From JAFGGG01 sp964634205 (GTDB lineage Bacteria > Spirochaetota > Spirochaetia > SZUA-6 > RPPD01): 64,000 bases of DNA. Below are positions 52,804-61,648 of the stretch, piece after piece. The stretch covers positions 1 to 64,000 of the forward strand of contig CAZWKE010000001.1 in assembly GCA_964634205.1 (NCBI GenBank), written 5' to 3'. The position numbers were made by a program, and so were the translations under genes. The notes beneath the pieces were generated by a model, which was not told the origin of the DNA, ran no database searches, and saw nothing but the letters and a program-made list of their open reading frames with translations. Position 1 is the first letter of the stretch; each line of letters opens with the position of its first letter.

Positions 52804-53175
52804 TTATTCCTCAGCCCGCGTAAGAACAGCCACATTATACTGATCAGCATCTTCAAGATAGAGTGCCAGTGAAATGACATTATCGTTTACCATATAATAA
52901 TACACTGTTACGGTACTATCCTCAATCTGCAGGGTAAAGCGATCTCCTTTGTCACTCAATTGATAATGCATGGTGATCTCACCATCAACCACAAGGGTGG
53001 TGTCGTCTTTAAACTCCCAGGTCTGCCTGTCGCCCTCGGCAATCCTGCTCCTGCCCCCACTCAAAATAAACTGGGGGAACAGGTCCCATTTCCCCAGCAA
53101 GGGATTTCCGCCGCCATTGGCAAATACCTGAATACTGACGCTTATACACAGAAGGAACAGCAGTACCTTTTTCAC
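52804..53175 (-). CDS. Secreted small beta-rich protein
   Basis: 123 aa. A signal peptide (MKKVLLFLLCISVSIQVFA) precedes a beta-rich domain of about 100 aa (LLGKWDLFPQF, TWEFKDDTTLVVDGEITMHYQL, FTLQIEDSTVTVYYYMVNDNVISL), the strand order of a small lipocalin-like barrel. Function unknown. A GTG start overlaps the stop of the adenosine-specific kinase gene by 4 bp, so it is the last gene of the pheS operon. Confidence 0.65.
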   Translation of the reverse strand: MKKVLLFLLCISVSIQVFANGGGNPLLGKWDLFPQFILSGGRSRIAEGDRQTWEFKDDTTLVVDGEITMHYQLSDKGDRFTLQIEDSTVTVYYYMVNDNVISLALYLEDADQYNVAVLTRAEE

Positions 53176-53654
53176 AGTTTATACCCGAATGTGCGCAACA
53201 ACTCTCTGCGCTTTTTTTTATCATCCGCGCTTTCCACTCCTTTTGGGGAAAATCCGTCAACCACCCCAACGATCCCTCTTCCCTGTCCTGTTTCCGCCAC
53301 AAGAACCTGCAAGGGATTTGCCGTGGCGCAGAAGATCCTGGTGACCTCCTGGCACTGTTTGATTTGATTGAGCACATTTATCGGGAACGCGTTTTTCATG
53401 ATGAGGAAAAAGGAATGTCCCGCACCGACGGCCTTTGCATACGTTATCGCCTGTGTTACCAGCTGTTCGTCGTTTCCCTCTGTTCTGATCAGACACGGTC
53501 CGGAGGCTTCACAAAAGGACAACCCGAACTGCACCCCCGGAACCGCGCAAACCATTATTTCCGCGATGTCCTCCGCAGTCTTGATGAAATGAGACTGCCC
53601 GACAATAATATTACAGTTTTCAGGAAGACCGATATCTACCGGAATGATATCCAT
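53172..53654 (-). CDS. Adenosine-specific kinase family protein
   Basis: 160 aa. It matches the small COG1839/PF04008 family, named for an archaeal protein with adenosine kinase activity: IIVGQSHFIKTAEDIAEIMVCAVPGVQFGLSFCEASGPCLIRTEGND and GIVGVVDGFSPKGVE. The cellular role is not settled. GGAGGTG precedes the ATG. It follows pheT by 20 bp and overlaps the next small gene by 4 bp. The link to Phe-tRNA synthesis is unclear; a shared AMP/adenylate theme is only speculation. Confidence 0.8.
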   Translation of the reverse strand: MDIIPVDIGLPENCNIIVGQSHFIKTAEDIAEIMVCAVPGVQFGLSFCEASGPCLIRTEGNDEQLVTQAITYAKAVGAGHSFFLIMKNAFPINVLNQIKQCQEVTRIFCATANPLQVLVAETGQGRGIVGVVDGFSPKGVESADDKKKRRELLRTFGYKL

Positions 53655-53674
53655 ATACTCACCTCCGAAAAAAA

Positions 53675-55372
53675 TTATTGATTCAGGGCATCCAGATCTA
53701 TCTCCGCAACCGTACAGGGCATTTGCACACCCCAGTTCTCCAGAATCACGGGATGAATCTCGCCCATGATACCCACCTGTTGCTTGTTATTAACAATCCC
53801 CGCACTCCGCCCCCTGATAAAACGAGGATCATCAAGTTCCTGCAGGGAATACTCTTTGTTAAGGTAAAAAAACAACGCGGAAACCTTGGCGCTGATATCA
53901 TTAAAACCCGCCTCCCTGTCCGCAAAGAAAAAGGTAAGGAAGTTCTTTGTAACCGAACCGTAATTTTCATTTTTGTTTTTCAGTACCACCTTGCCGACCT
54001 CAAAGATCAGGTGCGGGTAGACTGCATTCCCTGACATGGCCTCGGAAGCCAGCAGATTGGGAATAATGGAATTTCGTACCATCTCATAGCTTTCGGTCAT
54101 TGGATTGGCGATTTCGATTATATTTTCACCGGGAAGATTCATTTTTTCCACAAAGTCTTTTTTTGATCCCAGATAATTATAAATCATCTCCTGAAAACCA
54201 AGCCCGGTCATGATGTCTCGCGCTCTGCGTGAAAACTCTTCCTGGGGAGTAAGCCGGCCGATGGTAAAATCTTCCGGGGTGAGCGGGGTGAATTTTTGGA
54301 GGCCCCGTCCCATCATAATTTCTTCTACAACATCCACGGGATGCATAAAGTCATTCCGGTATTCCGGAGGGAATATGGTCAGTTCTTCCTTTTCCACGCT
54401 GACTTTGTTGCCCATTTTCCGGATACAGTCCGCCGCCTGTGCCACGGGGAGTTCGTCTCCCAGCAGTTTGTTTGCGTAACCGATATCCAGTGAAACCGGC
54501 TTTTGAAAGTAAAACGGAGTGATAATTTCATGTCCCCGCGGGGTATCATACGGATAACATACCTTGACCGGTTTGATGGTAAAACCGGCCTCGGCAAAAT
54601 CACACGCGGCCACCGATGTAGCCAGAAGCAAGGTGTCCAGGTCCGTGCCCGTCAACTCCACAAAGACTTTGCTGTCGCCTATCTCTACGGCGCCGATTGT
54701 ATCACTGTTGATAATGGGAGGAAAGCTTAACACGTCTCCCTTGTTGTCCTTTAAAAAGGGATATTTACTGAAATCCTTTACGATATAACCGAATTCCACT
54801 CCCTTGGGGTGCTCACTCAATATTTGTTTGAGGTTGTATTCCTTTTTTAGTCCCAGGGGGATGAACCGTGTCGTATCCGGATCCGCGGCAATATAGTGCA
54901 CGGGATATTCGATACTATCGGAGCGATAGATACCCATGGCGATGGTCTTGCGTTTGCTGCCGTAGTTTCCGCACAATTTTTCCTGGGATTGGATCAGGTC
55001 GATAAGCAGGGCCTCTTCGATTGCGGGCCCTTCGGCCGTAAAGGCGGCGATATAGGGCCGGATGTGCTGCAGCTCATTATCCACAAAAATGACGCGATCG
55101 CCGGTATCCTTCTTTTTACCTGATATTGAAAAAAAATCAAACGTCGGCGCCTGGGTTCCCAGAAAGATTTTCAGCTGCCGGGCCAATCCGATGGTAGACC
55201 ATAAATCCGGTCGGTTGGTGTCATTCAGTTCGATTTTGAGAATTCCCTGGTCCTTATCCACATCATCCAGTTCAGCCTTGGCGGTCTCCAGAACCTCAAT
55301 CAGTTCCGTCTGGTTCAATTTCCTCCCGAGGTATTTGAAAAAAAGCTTTTCGTTCACTTCAATCTTGGGCAT
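53675..55372 (-). CDS. pheT: Phenylalanyl-tRNA synthetase beta subunit, archaeal type
   Basis: 565 aa, short as in archaea and eukaryotes; the usual bacterial beta chain is near 800 aa and has extra tRNA- and ferredoxin-like domains. Blocks include ELNDTNRPDLWSTIGLARQL, the B5 domain (DIGYANKLLGDELP), and a degenerate class II core (MGRGLQKFTPLTPEDFTIGRLTPQEEF, NPMTESYEMVRNSIIPNLL, IFEVGKVV). It forms the heterotetramer with PheS. Borrelia and Treponema are known to carry this archaeal-type enzyme. AAGGAG at the end of pheS is its ribosome site. Confidence 0.95.
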   Translation of the reverse strand: MPKIEVNEKLFFKYLGRKLNQTELIEVLETAKAELDDVDKDQGILKIELNDTNRPDLWSTIGLARQLKIFLGTQAPTFDFFSISGKKKDTGDRVIFVDNELQHIRPYIAAFTAEGPAIEEALLIDLIQSQEKLCGNYGSKRKTIAMGIYRSDSIEYPVHYIAADPDTTRFIPLGLKKEYNLKQILSEHPKGVEFGYIVKDFSKYPFLKDNKGDVLSFPPIINSDTIGAVEIGDSKVFVELTGTDLDTLLLATSVAACDFAEAGFTIKPVKVCYPYDTPRGHEIITPFYFQKPVSLDIGYANKLLGDELPVAQAADCIRKMGNKVSVEKEELTIFPPEYRNDFMHPVDVVEEIMMGRGLQKFTPLTPEDFTIGRLTPQEEFSRRARDIMTGLGFQEMIYNYLGSKKDFVEKMNLPGENIIEIANPMTESYEMVRNSIIPNLLASEAMSGNAVYPHLIFEVGKVVLKNKNENYGSVTKNFLTFFFADREAGFNDISAKVSALFFYLNKEYSLQELDDPRFIRGRSAGIVNNKQQVGIMGEIHPVILENWGVQMPCTVAEIDLDALNQ

Positions 55373-55375
55373 TGA

Positions 55376-56926
55376 TCAACTCCTTCTGCGTAAGCGTACC
55401 TGCTCAATATCAGCCTGAAATAAATCGCGGATATCCTTTAATCCCAGGGACATAAGGGCCATACGGTCGATACCCATTCCCCAGGCCAGCACCGGTACAT
55501 GAACGCCCAGAGGAACGGTCACTTCGGGACGGAATATCCCGGCGCCCCCCAGCTCAAACCAACCCAGTTCCGGATGCTTTATGTGCACCTCAACGGACGG
55601 TTCGGTAAAAGGGAAGTACCCCGGTACATATTTCACCTCTTTGGCACCCGCCACCTCTTCGGCAAACATTTTCAACAGTCCCAGCAGGGTGCGCAGGTTT
55701 ACGTCTTCACCCAACACAATCCCTTCGGTCTGATAAAAATCCGCAAGGTGGGTTGCGTCAACCTTGTCATAACGGAAACAACGGACCACCCCGAAATACT
55801 TTCCCGGTATCTTTGCCTTTACCAGCGCTTTAGCGGAAAGAACCGTGCCCTGGCTGCGTAAAATAAGTTTTTTGGTAAACTGCTTGTCGAATTTATATCC
55901 CCACCCGCGGCTGCCTGTCTGCCAGCCGTTCTCGTGCGCAAGCGCCACCTGGGTCAGATAGGGCTCACGAATCGCCTTGGCCTGCCCGGGCTCCTTGATA
56001 TAATACACATCATGAATATCACGGGCCGAATGAAACTGCGGCATAAAAAGTGCGTCACAATTCCAGAATTCGCTTTCCACCAGCGGGCCATCGTACTCTT
56101 CAAATCCCAAGGACACAAGTTTGTCTTTCAGTTTGTCCAGGAACTCAACATAAGGATTTTTCCTTCCCAGAAGGACCCTCACCGGTGGGGTGTTGAGATT
56201 GTAACTGCGAAACCCTTTGTTCCGCCATTCCCCGTTTTTCAAAATTTCAGGTGTAAGTGTGCCGATTTCTTCTCCGGTGACACCCTTTTGCAGCAAAGCC
56301 TTTTTCACGGCCTCACCCTGGGTGGTAAGGACATAGGTAACCTCATCCCGTTCGGTCTGTTTACAGATACTTGTGGCCGAGCCGCGTTTTTTTGCCAGAG
56401 AAGAAGCCAGGTTTTGCAGTTCAGGCCTTAACTCCATATGTTTTAACAATTTCTGTTCGTGGAGCAGCTTCAGCAACTCACGGATGCTTTTCAGTCTTGT
56501 ATTTTTTGCGGTATCCTTGATAAAAACCGCCTTGTTTTCATTCATGGCAAGAACACCTTCTTTGGAAAGCATCCCGTACGCGGAGCCCACATCCTTGTTC
56601 TCAAGTTCGGTACGCTCCACCAGTTCGGGTACGGTAAGTTCCCCGTGGTTTTCCAGTAATGTCATTATTCTTTCTTCCGGAGTCCCTTTTTTGAAGTATT
56701 CCTGTCCCAGTTCGGTTATTTCATAGGAAACAACCGTAAACCGCTCGGTTTCCGCAAAAAGTTCCTTTGCACTCAACCAACTGAACACCTGGTTACACTG
56801 TCCCAGGTTAAAGGAAAGTCTCTCCATTAAAAGAGCAGGGGTAATTTTTTCACCCTGTTCCACAACACGAAGCACCTTGATTTCGAGAGGATGGAGGGTC
56901 CGGATAATAGTATCAACAGCGTCCAT
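55376..56926 (-). CDS. pheS: Phenylalanyl-tRNA synthetase alpha subunit, archaeal type
   Basis: 516 aa, much longer than the bacterial form (near 340 aa). The N-terminal 200 residues are winged-helix domains (LHPLEIKVLRVVEQGEKITPALL, ELTVPELVERTELE, GVTGEEIGTLTPEILKNG), as in archaeal and eukaryotic PheS. The class II catalytic core follows (QFHSARDIHDVYYI, LILRSQGTVLSAKAL, CFRYDKVDATHLADFYQTEG, FTEPSVEVHIKH, LAWGMGIDRMALM). ATG at 56926 follows GGAG; an upstream start at 56944 would lie against the -10 TATAAT. Confidence 0.96.
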   Translation of the reverse strand: MDAVDTIIRTLHPLEIKVLRVVEQGEKITPALLMERLSFNLGQCNQVFSWLSAKELFAETERFTVVSYEITELGQEYFKKGTPEERIMTLLENHGELTVPELVERTELENKDVGSAYGMLSKEGVLAMNENKAVFIKDTAKNTRLKSIRELLKLLHEQKLLKHMELRPELQNLASSLAKKRGSATSICKQTERDEVTYVLTTQGEAVKKALLQKGVTGEEIGTLTPEILKNGEWRNKGFRSYNLNTPPVRVLLGRKNPYVEFLDKLKDKLVSLGFEEYDGPLVESEFWNCDALFMPQFHSARDIHDVYYIKEPGQAKAIREPYLTQVALAHENGWQTGSRGWGYKFDKQFTKKLILRSQGTVLSAKALVKAKIPGKYFGVVRCFRYDKVDATHLADFYQTEGIVLGEDVNLRTLLGLLKMFAEEVAGAKEVKYVPGYFPFTEPSVEVHIKHPELGWFELGGAGIFRPEVTVPLGVHVPVLAWGMGIDRMALMSLGLKDIRDLFQADIEQVRLRRRS

Positions 56927-56947
56927 AACAACAACTCCACGCATAGA

Positions 56948-56953
56948 ATTATA
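56948..56953 (-). promoter_or_regulatory. -10 element of the pheS operon
   Basis: Perfect TATAAT 22 bp upstream of the PheS ATG at 56926; no clear -35. Supports the downstream start of pheS. Confidence 0.45.
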
Positions 56954-57043
56954 AACTCTTAATAGGTAACCTTTAATGGAAAGATTGTAAAGGGGTTGGT
57001 AGGTTTTTTATCGCAGTTTTATATAACGGATAATTACCGTTTA

Positions 57044-57310
57044 TCAGGAATCCTCTTCCAGAACCTTAATTTCATGATGGGCCGATTCCTGAACCTCTTC
57101 GTATTTTCGGCCCTCATCTATTAATGCCCGGAATGTATCAAGTGTGGCCGGCGTTACCGTAAATCCTTTTTCCAGCGCCAATTCCTGTAATACGGGCCGC
57201 TTCAAATTTTGGTTCTCAAAAAATCCGAAAAACCCTTCAAAATGAACGGGTTTACCGCTGATGACGCAGGTTCCCTTTACCGGTTTATCGATAAGCATCA
57301 AGTAAATCAT
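57044..57310 (-). CDS. Small hypothetical protein, 88 aa
   Basis: No family recognised. It has a mixed strand/helix start (MIYLMLIDKPVKGTCVISGKPVHFEGF) and an acidic C-terminus (VLEEDS). No signal peptide or membrane helix. AAGGAAGG lies 7 nt before the ATG, so it is a convincing gene. It lies just upstream of pheS on the same strand, separated by 117 bp containing a weak AACGG/CCGTT hairpin (57025-57041) after its stop. Confidence 0.65.
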   Translation of the reverse strand: MIYLMLIDKPVKGTCVISGKPVHFEGFFGFFENQNLKRPVLQELALEKGFTVTPATLDTFRALIDEGRKYEEVQESAHHEIKVLEEDS

Positions 57311-57392
57311 AGACACACCTTCCTTTTCTTCCCTTTAAATAGTAATGAAAACCTCTGCGGTTTTCAACAGTTCCACCTATTCTTAAGAATGC

Positions 57393-57427
57393 TTTTTTTA
57401 TAGTGCTACGAAGCTTGTTGTTTTATC
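57393..57427 (+). repeat. Dispersed intergenic repeat, copy C
   Basis: T-run, then TAGTGCTACGAAGCTTGTTG, then TTTT. It lies between the divergent 57044 gene and the capA-like gene. Compare copies A (27140) and B (32691). Confidence 0.6.
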
Positions 57428-57480
57428 CCTTGATTGCATGTACGCGTGGTTCGATAAATAGTATATTAGGGAAGAAGGAA

Positions 57481-58584
57481 ATGATTGCCATGAAAAAAAC
57501 AGTGTTTCTCCTGCTGGGAATAATCGTCTGCATCTGGTCGGTAAACGCACAATCGAGTGGAAGGCTTAATCTTACCTTTATGGGTGATATCATGGCCCAC
57601 GACGTTAATTACCGCATGAAAAACTATAACCTGATTTATGAGGATGTAAAGGATCTTTTGTTAAACGACGACCTGTCATTTGCCAATCTTGAGTTTCCCG
57701 TTGACGGGGACCTTCCGTATTCCACCTATCCGCGATTTAATGTGCACTCCGCGTATGTGTTCGCGGCTGTGAAAGCGGGCATAGAAGTGTTTTCCCTGGC
57801 AAACAACCACTCTCTGGACCAGGGAGCAAAGGGAGTACAAAAAACCCTCTTATCCTTAGTCGCCTTAAAACAACGCTTTGGGGGAAGACTGTACTTTTCG
57901 GGTATTCGCAAAAGTCTCGAACAAAAGATAACCCCACAGATTATCTACCGCAATGGACTGAAAATCGGGTTTTTGGCGGTGACCCAATTTTCAAATCTCC
58001 CCCAGGATAAGCCTTATATAAACGTAGTTGATTATAATGATGAAAAGCAGGCCAAATCTTTTTTGGCCATGTTGAAAAAAATTACCGGTGCTTATGACCT
58101 TTTTATACTTTCCTTTCACGGGGGAATTGAGTATGCAACCGAACCGGATCCTAAAAAAGTCACTTTTTTTAAAGCATTAATCGATGCCGGTGTTGATATC
58201 GTCTACGGTCACCATCCCCATGTACTCCAGCCGTTTAAAATCATTACTAAAAACGGGAATAAGAAACTGATTATCTATTCCATGGGAAATTTTATTTCAG
58301 GACAGACCTGGTTTATAAACCCCAAAAAGCCGTACAGCAAACGTGCCAATACCGGTGATTCGGTATTATTGCGGGTCTCGGTGGTTATTACCGGTGGAAA
58401 CTCCGATATCGACCGGGTAGAACCCATACCCATAACGCATTACATCAAACCCGACAAGGACATTGTCGTAAGAAGACTTAAACCGCTTGCCGCAAGAAAA
58501 CTTCACGGATTCTGGTCCCGCTACTACCAGGTCCGCCTTGAATTAATGAAAGAGTTTTTACACAGCCTTTCTATAACGCCCTGA
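57481..58584 (+). CDS. CapA-like exported metallophosphatase-fold protein
   Basis: 367 aa. A signal peptide (MKKTVFLLLGIIVCIWSVNA) leads to the CapA/PgsA domain: FMGDIMAHD (metal Asp), FANLEFPVDG, SLANNHSLDQG (Asn-His), SFHGGIEYATEP, VYGHHPHVLQPF and IIYSMGNFISG. The family has a calcineurin-like fold and is best known from poly-gamma-glutamate capsule loci. No pgsB/C genes are here, so capsule synthesis is unlikely and the substrate is unknown. Two ATG codons three apart (57481, 57490) are possible; the first has GGGAAG at 6 nt. Confidence 0.85.
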   Translation: MIAMKKTVFLLLGIIVCIWSVNAQSSGRLNLTFMGDIMAHDVNYRMKNYNLIYEDVKDLLLNDDLSFANLEFPVDGDLPYSTYPRFNVHSAYVFAAVKAGIEVFSLANNHSLDQGAKGVQKTLLSLVALKQRFGGRLYFSGIRKSLEQKITPQIIYRNGLKIGFLAVTQFSNLPQDKPYINVVDYNDEKQAKSFLAMLKKITGAYDLFILSFHGGIEYATEPDPKKVTFFKALIDAGVDIVYGHHPHVLQPFKIITKNGNKKLIIYSMGNFISGQTWFINPKKPYSKRANTGDSVLLRVSVVITGGNSDIDRVEPIPITHYIKPDKDIVVRRLKPLAARKLHGFWSRYYQVRLELMKEFLHSLSITP

Positions 58585-58643
58585 CCTGACAGTGTGAACA
58601 GCCGGAATGAAGGATTCGGGTTTTGGGATCGTAACTGGTATGC

Positions 58644-58656
58644 TGTGCTACGAAGG
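58644..58656 (+). repeat. Short relative of the dispersed repeat at the folC stop codon
   Basis: TGTGCTACGAAGG shares GTGCTACGAAG with copy C. The folC stop codon lies within it. Flanking T-runs are absent, so it may be a decayed copy or chance. Confidence 0.3.
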
Positions 58657-59988
58657 CAGCGCAACCGAAAAAAGCCGGCGCAATTCAGCCGCGAAATAGA
58701 GTGAACCCGTCGCCAGCACAGGAACTACTTTCCCGGAAAGAGAAAGTGCTTTTTTTAATGCGCGGGCAGGGTTTTTTTCCAGTGTGGTCTGTTTATTTAG
58801 CCGGTAAAAAGCCTTGTACACCTCCCGGGGATCACTCCGGCGAAAAGATCCCGGGGTGGAAATAATGATATGAAGGAATTGGGGAGCCAGGATTGCGGCC
58901 ATTTCCTCTATTTTTTTCCCTGTTACCGCGGCAAACAAAAGGATCCCCCTTTGCCCGGCCAGATGACTAAAGCTTGAAACCGCCCTGGAAACCGAGCCCG
59001 GCGTGTGGGCCCCGTCAATAATAACAAGCGGATTTTTATTCAGCACCTCCATCCTGGCCGGCAAGAAGGCCGTACTGAATCCCTGTTTAATCACATCATC
59101 CGGAAGTTCGGGATACAAGGTGTGCAACACCAAAAACGCCAGGGAGGCATTCTCAGCCTGGAAAGCACCCGGGAGTAATAGCTGGAAATTCCGTTCCTTA
59201 TCACCCGCCATGACAAGGCTGAACTCCGTGTGCTCGACCGAATCAGACACCACCAGCCGTTCTATGGCTTCATCCAGAAAATACAGGGCCGCATTATGAG
59301 CTGCCGCATACTCCCTGACCACCTTTTTTACCGCCCGATTCTGAAATCCGCAGAAAACCGGAATATTCCGCTTTATTATTCCGCATTTTTCCGCGGCTAT
59401 TTTTTCCAGTGTATTCCCCAGGATTGCTTCATGCTCCATTTCAATCGGTGTCAGCACAACCGCCGCAGGGTTGACGATATTAGTTGCGTCCAGCCTACCC
59501 CCCAGACCGGTTTCCAGGATAATGTATTCACATCCCTGACGTTTAAAGGCCAGCCAGGCCAGGAGTGTCATCAATTCGAAAAAAGAGGGCTGTTTCCCCC
59601 CGGGAAAATCTGCTTTGGGGATTCTCCCCAAAACCTGTTGTAACTCACCGCAAAGCCCGGTGAACACATCGATAGCAACCGGTTCGCCGTTTATAACAAT
59701 ACGCTCCAGAATTGAACTGACATGAGGCGACGTGTACATCCCCGTATGTTTTCCGGCGGCCCTCAACCCCGCTGCCAGAAAACACGCGGTTGAGCCTTTT
59801 GCCTTGGACCCGGCGATATGTATGACTTTGAAACCTTGTTGAGGATTACCGAAACGCTTAAGTAAAAACCGCATACAGTCAAGTTTATACTCACTTGATT
59901 TAATGGCAGCGGTGTCTCTTTCCAGGTTAATAAAGGAATACAGGTATTTTACGCATTTCTCAAACAGGGCTTGGTTACGTTTTTTCAT
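58648..59988 (-). CDS. folC: Folylpolyglutamate synthase / dihydrofolate synthase
   Basis: 446 aa. The Mur-ligase-like ATP site reads HIAGSKAKGSTACFL, and YTSPHVSSILERI, ILETGLGGRLDATN, LTPIEMEHEAILG and IIDGAHTPGS follow in family order. It adds glutamate to folates, or to dihydropteroate, depending on the branch; no other folate gene is adjacent. The P-loop has Lys-Ala in place of the usual Asn/Gly-Gly before KGS. tRNA-Leu(GAG) lies 45 bp upstream on the same strand. Confidence 0.92.
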   Translation of the reverse strand: MKKRNQALFEKCVKYLYSFINLERDTAAIKSSEYKLDCMRFLLKRFGNPQQGFKVIHIAGSKAKGSTACFLAAGLRAAGKHTGMYTSPHVSSILERIVINGEPVAIDVFTGLCGELQQVLGRIPKADFPGGKQPSFFELMTLLAWLAFKRQGCEYIILETGLGGRLDATNIVNPAAVVLTPIEMEHEAILGNTLEKIAAEKCGIIKRNIPVFCGFQNRAVKKVVREYAAAHNAALYFLDEAIERLVVSDSVEHTEFSLVMAGDKERNFQLLLPGAFQAENASLAFLVLHTLYPELPDDVIKQGFSTAFLPARMEVLNKNPLVIIDGAHTPGSVSRAVSSFSHLAGQRGILLFAAVTGKKIEEMAAILAPQFLHIIISTPGSFRRSDPREVYKAFYRLNKQTTLEKNPARALKKALSLSGKVVPVLATGSLYFAAELRRLFSVALPS

Positions 59989-60032
59989 CTACAACTGACC
60001 ACACCGGAATATAAAACAGGAAAGGCAAAAAA

Positions 60033-60116
60033 TGCTGTGGAAAGGACTTGAACCTTCACGGGGTAACCCCCACTAGCCCCTCAAGCTAGCGTGTCTACCA
60101 ATTCCACCACCACAGC
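60033..60116 (-). tRNA. tRNA-Leu, anticodon GAG
   Basis: 84 nt. Acceptor stem GCTGTGG/CCACAGC, anticodon stem CTAGC/GCTAG with loop TTGAGGG giving anticodon GAG (codons CUC/CUU), a long variable arm (GGGG...CCCC) typical of tRNA-Leu, and a T arm with TTCAAGT. The discriminator is A. CCA is not encoded: T residues follow the discriminator. Confidence 0.95.
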
Positions 60117-60225
60117 TCGTAATACGGTGCGTATTAATATAATAAACAAAAATCTTTTTTGTCAAGGCATAAAGGATTGTGGAATACTTGAAGCAAACGG
60201 CGATATTATGCAGTATATATATTGT

Positions 60226-61581
60226 ATGAAACAAAAAATCCACTATGTATGTTCGCAGTGCGGACACGCCGAACCGAAATGGTTGGGGAGATGTCCGGAA
60301 TGCGGTAACTGGAACACCCTGCGGGAGGCTGAAAAGCAAACCGGCGGGAGTGTGAAGAAGACCGGAACCAACCTTACCACCGTCCCGCTTTTCTCTGTGC
60401 AAAAAAAAGAGGATATGCGTTTTGATTGCGGAAATGAAGAAATAAACAGGGTATTGGGCGGGGGTATAATGAAAGGGTCGGCCATTCTCATCGGAGGGGA
60501 ACCGGGCATCGGGAAGTCCACCCTGATGCTGCAGCTTTCATCCAGTATAAAAACAAACGGCAGAATATTATATATTTCGGGTGAGGAATCTCCCGCTCAA
60601 TTGAAAATGCATGCGGACCGACTGGGTATCAAAAAAGCCACTATTGAAGTATTTCCGGAAACCGAAATTTCGGCCATCAATACCGTCCTTGATCGGGTTA
60701 ATCCCGTACTGGTAATTGTAGACTCAATTCAAACCATCATCGACCATGAATTGGGCATGGTCGCGGGCAGCGTCAATCAAATAAAATACTGTTCACAGGA
60801 ACTTATCGAATGGGTGAAAACAAGATCCGCGGCCCTGTTTTTAATCGGGCATGTTACCAAGGAGGGCAGTATTGCCGGTCCGAAGATTATCGAGCACATG
60901 GTTGATACGGTACTATCCTTCGAGACCGCTGACAACGATATACGTTTTTTGCGTACCAACAAGAACCGCTTCGGTTCAAGCGATGAGATCGGTATTTTTA
61001 AAATGTCGGAAAGCGGGCTTGTCCCGGTAAAAAACGCAGCTACCCTGTTTCTGGAGCAGCGGGCGGGGGAGCTTCCTCCCGGCATTGCCATTACTCCTTT
61101 GTATGAGGGCTCCCGCGTACTGTTGGTGGAGATCCAGTGTCTGGTGATTCCGGCCAAGGGAGGGGTTTCACGGGTCTTTTCCGATCGCATCGACGCGCGC
61201 ATGGTATCCAAGGCCGCCGCGGTTCTGGAAAAACACCTGAATATACGGCTTACGGATTATGATATTTATGTGAATGTGGCCGGCGGACTACAGGTCAAAG
61301 AGGTGGGCGTGGAGCTCCCGCTGTGCCTGGCCCTTTATTCGGCCCGGCTTTCCGTACCCCTGCCGCATGCTACAGCCATATGTGGGGAGGTAAGCCTGGC
61401 CGGGGAGATCCGGACCATTAAACGCCTTGATCTCCGGGTAAAAACCGCCTCAGAATTGGGATTTTCATCCATACTTGGTCCGCAGGTTGAGGAAAAAAAC
61501 TCCATAAAAGACGCAGAATATAAAGGATACGCTTCGTTGAAAGAGGCGGTGCTTTCTATTTTTAAACGCCGACAGCAGTAA
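60226..61581 (+). CDS. radA: DNA repair protein RadA
   Basis: 451 aa. An N-terminal zinc finger (CSQCGHAEPKWLGRCPECG), RecA-like ATPase (Walker A GGEPGIGKSTLM, Walker B LVIVDSIQT), the RadA-specific KNRFG motif (NKNRFGSSDEIG), and a C-terminal Lon-protease-like domain (GGVSRVFSDRIDARM, VNVAGGLQVKEVGVELPLCLAL). It helps branch migration in recombination. ATG at 60226 is at the usual distance from the zinc finger; a second ATG at 60208 is also possible. Neither has a clear ribosome site. Confidence 0.96.
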   Translation: MKQKIHYVCSQCGHAEPKWLGRCPECGNWNTLREAEKQTGGSVKKTGTNLTTVPLFSVQKKEDMRFDCGNEEINRVLGGGIMKGSAILIGGEPGIGKSTLMLQLSSSIKTNGRILYISGEESPAQLKMHADRLGIKKATIEVFPETEISAINTVLDRVNPVLVIVDSIQTIIDHELGMVAGSVNQIKYCSQELIEWVKTRSAALFLIGHVTKEGSIAGPKIIEHMVDTVLSFETADNDIRFLRTNKNRFGSSDEIGIFKMSESGLVPVKNAATLFLEQRAGELPPGIAITPLYEGSRVLLVEIQCLVIPAKGGVSRVFSDRIDARMVSKAAAVLEKHLNIRLTDYDIYVNVAGGLQVKEVGVELPLCLALYSARLSVPLPHATAICGEVSLAGEIRTIKRLDLRVKTASELGFSSILGPQVEEKNSIKDAEYKGYASLKEAVLSIFKRRQQ

Positions 61582-61648
61582 CGTAAAGCGTGAGCTGCCC
61601 GCCCTATCAACCGTGCTTTCGCAGGGAAAGCTCTGACAATATGGTCCC

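Noticed and set aside
57481..58584. A poly-gamma-glutamate capsule locus
   Set aside because: Only the CapA-like protein is present; the synthase genes are absent, and CapA-like proteins are widespread outside capsule loci.
60091..60225. An N-terminal extension of radA across the tRNA-Leu gene
   Set aside because: The extension overlaps the tRNA on the other strand and has no homology; the zinc finger starts right after the ATG at 60226.
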